Assembly: GCA_004376205.1 (NCBI GenBank)
Contig: SOKG01000144.1
Coordinates: 1-8,297, forward strand
Reading direction: 5' to 3'
DNA: 8,297 nucleotides
From: Dehalococcoidia bacterium
GTDB lineage: Bacteria; Chloroflexota; Dehalococcoidia; SZUA-161
Both the position numbers and the translations under genes were made by a program. The notes under the pieces were generated by a model. The model ran no database searches and had not been told where the DNA came from. It saw only the letters and a list, made by a program, of their open reading frames with translations. Below, one piece after another: positions 1 to 5,638 of the stretch (position 1 is its first letter; every line of letters starts with the position of its first letter).

Positions 1-1582
1 GGGCTATTCGTCGCTCCCCGTGGCGTGGCGGGGGCTGCGCAAGATGGAGCAGATAATCCGCGAGGAGATGGATGCCGCCGGTGGGCAGGAGCTGAGTATG
101 CCCGTCCTCCAGCCCCTGGAGATGTGGGAGGAAAGCGGGCGTGACCTCGCTTTCGGCAAAGGGCTGTTTACCCTGCAGGACCGCCGGGAGCGCAAGCTCG
201 TGCTCGCTCCAACACACGAGGAGGTGATTACCGATCTCGCCCGGCGCAACGTAAGAAGCTACCGAGACCTCCCTTTGATGCTTTACCAGATTCAGACCAA
301 GTTCCGCGATGAACCCCGTCCCCGTGGTGGGCTGGTGAGGGTTCGTGAGTTCACCATGAAGGACCTCTATAGCTTCGACGCTGATGATGATGCTCTCGAC
401 CTCAGCTACCAGAAAATGCTTCAGGCCTACACGAATACCTATGCCCGCTGCGGTCTTGAAACCGTGGTAGTCGAGGCCGATAGCGGCGCTATCGGTGGCA
501 AGGGCTCTCACGAGTTCATGGTGATCGCCGAAACTGGAGAGGACGAGATTATCTACTGTAGTGGCTGCGACTATGCGGCCAATGCGGAGAAGGCAGCGAG
601 TGCCAAGTCGAGGTTGGAGGAGGAATCACTTCTGCCTCTTGAGGAGGTGGCTACCCCCGGAGCCAAGACCATCGAGGAGGTAGCTAGTTTCCTCGGCGTG
701 TCCAAGAACCGCACTCTGAAGGCTGTTTTCTACTCGTCAGATGGCGAGCTGGTCTTTGTCACAATAAGGGGTGACCTCGAGGTAAACGAGGTCAAGCTAA
801 AGAACGCGCTCAAGTGCTCCGAGTTAAGACTGGCCAATGACGAGGAGGTGCGGGGGGCAGGGCTGGTGGCGGGATCGGCATCGGCGGTGGGGCTGAGTGG
901 AGTCAAGGTCGTCGCCGATGACTCGATAACACTGGGGCAAAACTTCGTTGTCGGCGCCAACAAGGTGGATACACATCTCAGGGGCGCTAATCACCCTCGC
1001 GACTTCAAGGTGGACCTGATGGCCGATATCGCCCTGGCTGAAGCAGGACATCGCTGTACCAAGTGCGGCAGCGAGCTGCAGTCAATGCGCGGCATTGAAG
1101 TAGGTCATATCTTCAAGCTGGGGACCGTCTTTAGCGAGATGCAGGGGGCGTTTTACCTTGATCGGGACGGCAATCAGAAACCGCTGGTGATGGGTTGCTA
1201 CGGGATCGGCATTGGGCGGCTCCTGGCGGCGGCTATCGAGCAGAACCACGACGAAAAGGGCATTATCTGGCCTGTCCCCATAGCGCCCTACCATATCTAT
1301 CTTTGCACCCTGGGCACGGACGATCCGGAGGTAGTCTCGGCTGCGGAGAAGCTCTACGCTGATCTCGAAGAGAAGGGGTTTGAGGTGCTCTTCGACGATC
1401 GCATCGAATCGGCAGGGGTCAAGTTCAACGATGCTGACCTCCTGGGAGTGCCTGTACGAGTCGTTGTCAGCCAGCGTACTCTAAAGTCAAATGGCGCTGA
1501 ACTAAAACTGCGCAGAGAAAAGGAAACTGAGCTGGTGTCGATGGGAGAAGTCTCAAGCAAGCTTGAGTCTCTGCTAAAATGA
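1..1582 (+). CDS. proS: Prolyl-tRNA synthetase (class II, bacterial type with editing insertion), 5'-truncated
   Basis: Cytoplasmic enzyme that charges tRNA-Pro with proline using ATP. The frame is open from base 2 to the edge, and the residues before the GTG at 20 (GYSSLPVAWRGLRKME) match the family's conserved GLYxxLPLGxRxLRKIE stretch. The gene therefore continues off the left edge, with about 40 residues missing, and the GTG at 20 is not the true start. Counting from the codon at base 20: class II motif 1 lies around residues 26-41 (SMPVLQPLEMWEESGR), motif 2 around 95-115 (FRDEPRPRGG, then REFTMKD), motif 3 around 391-400 (GCYGIGIGR), and the anticodon-binding domain follows from about 421. 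Between motifs 2 and 3 is the YbaK-like insertion domain (about 215-330), which in this family deacylates mischarged Ala-tRNA-Pro. Two CxxC pairs (about 180/183 and 346/349) flank the insertion and could bind zinc, as in many Gram-positive-type relatives. The identification is secure. Confidence 0.97.
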   Translation, partial: GYSSLPVAWRGLRKMEQIIREEMDAAGGQELSMPVLQPLEMWEESGRDLAFGKGLFTLQDRRERKLVLAPTHEEVITDLARRNVRSYRDLPLMLYQIQTKFRDEPRPRGGLVRVREFTMKDLYSFDADDDALDLSYQKMLQAYTNTYARCGLETVVVEADSGAIGGKGSHEFMVIAETGEDEIIYCSGCDYAANAEKAASAKSRLEEESLLPLEEVATPGAKTIEEVASFLGVSKNRTLKAVFYSSDGELVFVTIRGDLEVNEVKLKNALKCSELRLANDEEVRGAGLVAGSASAVGLSGVKVVADDSITLGQNFVVGANKVDTHLRGANHPRDFKVDLMADIALAEAGHRCTKCGSELQSMRGIEVGHIFKLGTVFSEMQGAFYLDRDGNQKPLVMGCYGIGIGRLLAAAIEQNHDEKGIIWPVPIAPYHIYLCTLGTDDPEVVSAAEKLYADLEEKGFEVLFDDRIESAGVKFNDADLLGVPVRVVVSQRTLKSNGAELKLRREKETELVSMGEVSSKLESLLK

Positions 1583-1616
1583 CACGATTTTCAGCGTTTT
1601 GGCTCGAGTACGACCA

Positions 1617-1645
1617 TTGACAAATGAGGCGGCTGGTGGTACTAT
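1617..1645 (+). promoter_or_regulatory. Candidate sigma-70-type promoter downstream of proS
   Basis: A perfect TTGACA -35 hexamer (1617-1622), a 17-base spacer and TACTAT (1640-1645, 4 of 6 matches to TATAAT). Transcription would start near 1652. It lies 35 bases after the proS stop codon and faces the hairpin-rich stretch that ends at the terminator at 1884-1923, so it would drive an independent short transcript rather than the operon at 2286. Assigned from sequence match alone. Confidence 0.4.
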
Positions 1646-1651
1646 TCATAT

Positions 1652-1923
1652 ACGGAGCCAAGAGGCGCCGAGTCTGACTGGAGGAGGTGCGCATGAGGCT
1701 TCACAAACTATATGGAGTGTGGGAGGTTGACAAGTGAGGCCCTGCTGCGAGGCAGGGCAGGCTGACCTCGGGCTCGGCCCGACAAAGTATGAAGGAGGCC
1801 AGTCTTAAGTAAGAGGCCCTGTTCGGTGGTGAACATCGAAAGGAGCTGAGTCCGAGAAAAAACCAAAAAAAGAGAATCAAGCAGTGGAGGGCACTTCCCA
1901 AAGTGCCCTCCACCTTATTTATT
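1652..1923 (+). ncRNA. Candidate structured non-coding RNA, class unknown
   Basis: Proposed transcript of about 270 nt running from the promoter at 1617-1645 to the intrinsic terminator at 1884-1923. Local hairpins visible by eye: an imperfect one at 1699-1725 (CTTCACA with TGTGGGAG); 1739-1745 with 1752-1758 (GCCCTGC/GCAGGGC, 6-nt loop); 1768-1773 with 1777-1782 (TCGGGC/GCCCGA, 3-nt loop); 1797-1818 (GGCC and TCTT paired with AAGA and GGCC, AAGT loop, 2-nt bulge); and 1821-1834 (GTTC/GAAC). An A-rich, apparently unpaired linker follows (about 1856-1880), then the terminator. This body-linker-terminator order is common in bacterial small RNAs. I looked for and did not find the hallmarks of tmRNA, RNase P RNA, SRP RNA, T-box, TPP, cobalamin, FMN or fluoride RNAs. 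A 14-codon ORF with a strong Shine-Dalgarno sequence lies inside (1693-1737), so a leader or mRNA role is possible. The boundaries are inferred. Confidence 0.3.
1884..1923 (+). terminator. Strong intrinsic (Rho-independent) terminator
   Basis: A perfect 13-bp stem (1884-1896 GTGGAGGGCACTT with 1901-1913 AAGTGCCCTCCAC) and a 4-base loop (CCCA), followed by the T-rich tail CTTATTTATT (1914-1923). It ends transcription coming from proS and/or from the candidate promoter at 1617-1645. The reverse strand lacks an adjacent T-tract, so it is directional. Confidence 0.88.
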
Positions 1924-1988
1924 CATGAGGCGTGATGGCACTGAAGGCTTATGGCATTGGAGTAGGACTGTGTTAACGTTGGTATGCC

Positions 1989-2015
1989 TTGACAACTCCG
2001 TTGAAATAGGATAAA
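1989..2015 (+). promoter_or_regulatory. Candidate promoter, upstream option for the NIPSNAP operon
   Basis: TTGACA at 1989-1994 and GATAAA at 2010-2015 (4 of 6 matches), with a short 15-base spacer. If used, it would give a leader of about 265 nt before the GTG at 2286. The spacing is less favourable than in the other candidates, so this is weak. Confidence 0.2.
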
Positions 2016-2224
2016 AGGTACAACACCAGCGCCAAAGCGGCTCAAGAGAATCAGCACGGAATCCCTAAGTAAGCTGTGTGTGCCTCTTTTTGCTCTGCGC
2101 CCCTTGAGGAGCAGACCTGCGTAGCGGTCACAGGTGCCATTAGGCGAGAAACGGCATCTGGCCTGCTTGATCAGACGTGCATTCAGAAAGGTTGCTAGCC
2201 CACCCACCTGCGTTTTTCCCTAGC

Positions 2225-2253
2225 TTGCAGAGCTGCGAGCAATAGTCTATAGG
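2225..2253 (+). promoter_or_regulatory. Candidate proximal promoter of the NIPSNAP/ThDP operon
   Basis: TTGCAG (2225-2230), a 17-base spacer and TATAGG (2248-2253). The start would fall near 2260, giving a leader of about 25 nt that carries the AAAGGAGG ribosome binding site of the first gene. The -35 match is poor (3 of 6), but spacing and position are right. Confidence 0.3.
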
Positions 2254-2268
2254 ACAGAGTAACCAAGG

Positions 2269-2276
2269 AAAGGAGG
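2269..2276 (+). promoter_or_regulatory. Ribosome binding site that fixes the GTG start at 2286
   Basis: AAAGGAGG lies 9 bases before the GTG at 2286. It supports initiation at this non-ATG codon, as does the resulting MLYLYE N-terminus shared with the next gene. Confidence 0.8.
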
Positions 2277-2285
2277 ACAGCAGAC

Positions 2286-2960
2286 GTGCTTTACCTGTAT
2301 GAGACCACCTACCCGTTCACGGGCGTGATCGATGAGTACGTGGATGTCATGGGCACGGATTTGATTCCTGGCTTGAGCCGTCACATGACGGTGCTCGGCG
2401 TTTTCAGGATCGCTTTTCGACACCGCGAGACCTTCTTTTTATCCGAGCTGCCAAAGGGCGTAGAAACCTTCGAAGGTTTGTCTAGCTTCGTTATGCATGA
2501 GCGCGATGGACTGTCGTGGCACCGCGAAGGTTTCAGGTACCGGGACGAGTGGTTTGACAGCATGCTTGAGGGTCTTCCCTTCGCACCCACGGCGGCGACA
2601 ATCAAAGAGCGCCAAAAGAAGGGGGATTTCACCGGGAACACGCTGTACTATCGCTTAATCTACAATGTCATGCCCTGGAAGCTGGACGAGTTCCTGGAGG
2701 CCTTTGAAAAGGAACTGGTGCCCATGGAGGAGAAGCGGGGAATGAAGCTGGCGGGTTGCTACCGCTGGTTTGGCGCGTGTGGGGAGTCCGGCGAGATCAT
2801 AAGCCTGTGGTCGCTGAAGGACTGGGCGCACTGGGGCCAGATACGAGAGGCACATATCAAGGCCCCGGAGTCTCGGCGGTGGATGGAGAAGGTGTCGAGC
2901 TTGTGTGCGGAGTGGAGCTGTAAGTTCTTGATCCCCGTTCCTTACTCTTTGCTTCACTAG
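2286..2960 (+). CDS. NIPSNAP-like two-domain protein (paralogue 1)
   Basis: A 224-residue protein with no signal peptide or membrane segment, probably cytoplasmic. It has two similar halves, about residues 1-100 and 118-220, each opening with a YLYE- or YYRL-type strand followed by a helix and a (L/V)xPxxxxxGMKLxGCY-like segment. This pattern fits the NIPSNAP / dimeric alpha-beta barrel (ferredoxin-like) superfamily. Family members usually lack a defined biochemical role, and no catalytic residue can be assigned here. Its start, MLYLYE, and its end, around PVPYSLLH, both match the next gene product (MLYLYE; LVPYSPL), so the two are tandem paralogues. The second half (GNTLYYRLIYNVMPWKLDEF) matches the family better than the first, where the segment after residue 45 has diverged. 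As first gene of the apparent operon it may bind or modify an intermediate of the ThDP enzyme; that role is inferred. The GTG start is set by the AAAGGAGG at 2269-2276. Confidence 0.8.
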   Translation: MLYLYETTYPFTGVIDEYVDVMGTDLIPGLSRHMTVLGVFRIAFRHRETFFLSELPKGVETFEGLSSFVMHERDGLSWHREGFRYRDEWFDSMLEGLPFAPTAATIKERQKKGDFTGNTLYYRLIYNVMPWKLDEFLEAFEKELVPMEEKRGMKLAGCYRWFGACGESGEIISLWSLKDWAHWGQIREAHIKAPESRRWMEKVSSLCAEWSCKFLIPVPYSLLH

Positions 2961-3007
2961 GGCCAGGACAAAGCGACGGGAATCTCAGTGATCTGGAGGG
3001 ATGTATC

Positions 3008-3748
3008 ATGCTTTACCTGTATGAGAGCATAACGATTGTTTCACGGTTTCAGGAGGAGTTCTGGAAGGTGATGGGCGCTGACTATGTGCCCGATGCGGAG
3101 CAGAACGGGCTGCGCCTGGTCGGGATGTTCATGGTTGGCATCCATTATAACGAGAATCTGGCGCTCTGGGAGGTAGATGACTGGGCAGCCCTTGACCGGA
3201 TACAGGAGTTTCACGATAAGGACCCCCTGGCGAAGGTCTGGGAGCGGGAGGCTGTCGACTACCGAGCTGACTGGGTGGGCAAAGTGCTGGAGCCCGCGCC
3301 TTTCTCTCCTACCCTGGCCCAGATCAAGGAGGGAGACTACAAAGCCACCATATACTTGCACACTCTGGCGCGGGTTGTGCCTGGCAAGGTTGACGAGTAC
3401 ATAGATGCCATCGGCAAGGAGTTCATGCCCATGGCACAAACCTGGGGGATGAAGCTGGTGGGATGTTACCATGCGGTGGCAGGGACTGCCAGCAGCGGTG
3501 AGGTCATCAACATCTGGACAGCAGGCAATATCCATGGCGATTGGGTCAAGATTCGCGAGGCATCCTTGAATGACCCGGCGTATAAGGAGTGGGAGGCCAA
3601 GGCAGGGAAATGGCGTCCCAAGGTGGTCTATAGATTCCTCTATGGCCTGGTCCCGTACTCACCTTTGCGCACTCCATTTCTGCCGGACGAAGCAGCAGCA
3701 GAGGTGAGAACGGTGGCCATGCCTGAGGTGGAATGGGGTAAGGACTGA
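3008..3748 (+). CDS. NIPSNAP-like two-domain protein (paralogue 2)
   Basis: A 246-residue, probably cytoplasmic protein beginning 47 bases after paralogue 1, at an ATG with GGAGG (2996-3000) 7 bases upstream. It is a clear internal duplication: residues 2-45 and 114-157 align as (L/I)YL, a helix with E(Y/F), G-(A/K)-(D/E)-(Y/F)-(V/M)-P, then G(L/M)(R/K)LVG(M/C)(F/Y). The first half continues with NENLALWEVDDW and the second with SGEVINIWTAGN, the usual strand and turn of NIPSNAP / dimeric alpha-beta barrel domains. The C-terminus extends about 25 residues beyond paralogue 1 as a polar tail (TPFLPDEAAAEVR and onwards). The two proteins may form homo- or heterodimers, since this fold normally dimerises. 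The molecular function is unknown; placement directly before the ThDP lyase gene suggests the same pathway. Monooxygenase-like or ligand-binding roles are possible for the fold but nothing here proves either. Confidence 0.85.
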   Translation: MLYLYESITIVSRFQEEFWKVMGADYVPDAEQNGLRLVGMFMVGIHYNENLALWEVDDWAALDRIQEFHDKDPLAKVWEREAVDYRADWVGKVLEPAPFSPTLAQIKEGDYKATIYLHTLARVVPGKVDEYIDAIGKEFMPMAQTWGMKLVGCYHAVAGTASSGEVINIWTAGNIHGDWVKIREASLNDPAYKEWEAKAGKWRPKVVYRFLYGLVPYSPLRTPFLPDEAAAEVRTVAMPEVEWGKD

Positions 3749-3809
3749 GCCACCGGCGCAGGATTCGGACGGCAATCACTACGGGTGGTGCCTGGACCAT
3801 ACAGACAAA

Positions 3810-3815
3810 AGGAGG
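3810..3815 (+). promoter_or_regulatory. Ribosome binding site that decides the ThDP enzyme start
   Basis: AGGAGG lies 8 bases before the ATG at 3824. A longer frame beginning with a GTG at 3785 would place this site inside the coding sequence and add 13 residues that are not typical of the family, so 3824 is preferred. Confidence 0.85.
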
Positions 3816-3823
3816 ATAGAACG

Positions 3824-5554
3824 ATGGCTCAGATTAATGGAGGCGAGGCGCTGGTGCGTTGTCTCATCGAAGAAGGTGTACGCTATGTGTTCGGCATTCC
3901 CGGCCACCCTCAGCTTACTCCCATCACCGACGCCATATACCGTTTGGGGAATGATGCTGGGATCAAGTTCATCACCACCCGCCATGAACAGGCAGCAGCA
4001 CACATGGCAGATGCCTGGGGGCGTGTCACCGGCAAGCCCGGGGTGTGCCTGGGCACGGCAGGGCCAGGGGTTGCTGACCTTGTGCCCGGCGTCTACGCTG
4101 CCTGGGCCGATTCGGTACCCATGGTAGTCTTGGGCGGGCAGAACCAGACCTGGCGCTGCTACCCTGAGCATGGCTCCACGCAGGGTCTGTATCAGGTACC
4201 ACAGATGGCTCCCATCACCAAATGGCGGGCTCTGGTGAACGACGTGCGACGTATGCCCCATCTGGTGCAGATGGCATTCCGCGCGGCCACATCCGGCCGC
4301 CCGGCCCCCGTGTACCTGGACCTGCCCTCCAACGTGGTTTGCGATAAGCTGGATACCGATGAATACCCTATCCTGCCGCCGCAGCGCTACCGTGCCACCA
4401 CACCTCCGGTGGCCGATGCGCATCTCATCGAGCAGGCGGCGGAATTGCTGGCGAATGCCCAGTGGGCGCTTATTCATACTGGCGGAGGAGTCCTGCGGTC
4501 TGGCGCGTCGGCAGAGGTGGTGGAGCTGGCGGAATATCTCTCGGCCGCGGTGACCACTAGCCTCGGCGCACGGGGAGCCGTCCCCGAGGACCATCCCCTG
4601 TGCCTGATCGCCGGGACTGCCTTAGGCGCGCTGAAAGCCCAGGCTGCGGCCGACGTGGTGCTTCTGGTGGGTGGTCGCCTGGGGGATTTGGACTTTTGGG
4701 GAAAGCCCCCGGTATGGGGTGAAGTGGACAAGCAACGTTTCATACAGGTTGACATAGAGCCACAGAACATCGGCCTTAATCGGCCTGTGGACCTGGCCCT
4801 GTTAGGGGATGCCAAGGGCACCCTGCGCGCCCTGCTGGAGGCGGTCAAGGCACGGACAGGGCCCAAGGCGGAGAACCCCCAGTTCAATGATGCCCGGCAG
4901 GACCAGGCAGTCTGGATGGCTGGCTGGGAGGAAGGCGCCCGTTCTGACAAGGCGCCCATCCACCCGCTGCGCCTCATGCGCGAGGTGCGCGACTTCTTCC
5001 CCCGCCAGGCCATCTGCGCTCAGGATGGGGGCACCACATCGGTTTGGGCCTTTTACCAGAACCGCATCTATGAGCCTCGTACCTTTCTCCATGCTAGCGA
5101 TTCAGGACATCTGGGGTCGGGGGTGCCCTATGCCATTGGTGCCAAGCTGGCCCGTCCCGACACCCCCGTCTACTGCATCACCGGCGATGGTTCCTTCGGT
5201 CTGAATGCTATGGAGATGGAAACAGCGCGGCGGGAGAATGCACCAATTGTAGTCATCATCGCCAACGATTGCTCCTGGGGAATGATCAAAGGTTGCCAGA
5301 AGCTGGTCTACGAAGAGCGCTACTGCGGCGTGGACTTCACCGACGTCCGCTATGACAAACTGGCCGAGGCCCTTGGCTGCTACGGTGAGCGGGTCACTGA
5401 GCCTGGGCAGATTCAGCCTGCTCTGCAGCGCGCGGTGGACTCTGGGCTGCCAGCAGTGCTGGACGTGATTGTGGATCAGGAAGTGCACCTGGTGCCGCCG
5501 GATTTGGCGGTACTGGGTAGCATTTGGGGAGAGGGGCTTGACATGGGCACTTGA
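3824..5554 (+). CDS. ThDP-dependent lyase/synthase, acetolactate synthase / 2-hydroxyacyl-CoA lyase superfamily
   Basis: A 576-residue soluble enzyme with the three-domain ThDP fold. The N-terminal pyrimidine-binding domain (about 1-170) has VFGIPGHP and the catalytic glutamate E55 in TTRHEQAAAHMADAWGR, then GTAGPGVADLVPG. The middle domain (about 195-340) includes LIHTGGGV and FIQVDIEP. The C-terminal pyrophosphate-binding domain (about 380-550) has GDGSFGLNAMEMETA (GDG at 454-456) and N481 in the AND segment, which supply the Mg-diphosphate ligands. The stretches FGLNAMEMET, FWGKPP and FIQVDIEPQNIGLN read closer to 2-hydroxyacyl-CoA lyase / oxalyl-CoA decarboxylase than to anabolic acetolactate synthase. 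That suggests formyl-CoA/aldehyde chemistry, but acetolactate synthase-like or benzoylformate decarboxylase-like activity is not excluded. No small regulatory subunit gene follows, which argues against the branched-chain amino acid enzyme. It sits 75 bases after paralogue 2 and before a dehydrogenase, consistent with one operon. The family call is secure; the substrate is unknown. Confidence 0.9.
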   Translation: MAQINGGEALVRCLIEEGVRYVFGIPGHPQLTPITDAIYRLGNDAGIKFITTRHEQAAAHMADAWGRVTGKPGVCLGTAGPGVADLVPGVYAAWADSVPMVVLGGQNQTWRCYPEHGSTQGLYQVPQMAPITKWRALVNDVRRMPHLVQMAFRAATSGRPAPVYLDLPSNVVCDKLDTDEYPILPPQRYRATTPPVADAHLIEQAAELLANAQWALIHTGGGVLRSGASAEVVELAEYLSAAVTTSLGARGAVPEDHPLCLIAGTALGALKAQAAADVVLLVGGRLGDLDFWGKPPVWGEVDKQRFIQVDIEPQNIGLNRPVDLALLGDAKGTLRALLEAVKARTGPKAENPQFNDARQDQAVWMAGWEEGARSDKAPIHPLRLMREVRDFFPRQAICAQDGGTTSVWAFYQNRIYEPRTFLHASDSGHLGSGVPYAIGAKLARPDTPVYCITGDGSFGLNAMEMETARRENAPIVVIIANDCSWGMIKGCQKLVYEERYCGVDFTDVRYDKLAEALGCYGERVTEPGQIQPALQRAVDSGLPAVLDVIVDQEVHLVPPDLAVLGSIWGEGLDMGT

Positions 5555-5638
5555 TCGTGAAACCGGCCACCGCTATAGACTCAACATAGATCGGCGTAGC
5601 GCCTTGCTGCTTGTTGACTCCTTCAGAAGGGACCCGAA

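Larger units (their letters stand above)
1924..2285. other. Intergenic stretch before the NIPSNAP operon, no gene seen
   Basis: About 360 bases with no supported gene. A 94-codon minus-strand frame (1923-2207) starts at a GTG without a ribosome binding site and resembles nothing I know, so it is not called. There is no tRNA-like arm or riboswitch signature that I recognise. A few weak dyads occur, for example GGTGCC/GGCATC around 2131-2156. The useful content appears to be promoter sequence: candidates at 1989-2015 and 2225-2253. Confidence 0.5.

Noticed and set aside
20..22. GTG at 20 as the start of proS
   Set aside because: Conserved ProRS residues (GYSSLPVAW) continue in frame upstream to the window edge, so the gene is truncated and this is an internal valine codon.
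1652..1923. T-box, riboswitch or CsrB-like sponge as the identity of the RNA candidate
   Set aside because: No T-box AGGGTGGNACCGCG sequence or riboswitch core was found. Several GGA triplets exist, but they are not consistently placed in hairpin loops.
1923..2207. 94-codon minus-strand ORF in the intergenic region
   Set aside because: It starts at a GTG with no ribosome binding site, its composition is unusual (rich in R, C and L) and it has no recognisable motif. Most likely a chance open frame.
3041..3535. 164-codon minus-strand ORF over NIPSNAP paralogue 2
   Set aside because: It is a shadow of the plus-strand gene, which has a good ribosome binding site and a clear internal domain duplication.
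3785..3823. Extended N-terminus of the ThDP enzyme from the GTG at 3785
   Set aside because: The extension contains the AGGAGG ribosome binding site and no family-like residues. The ATG at 3824 gives the normal start, MAQINGGEALVRCL.
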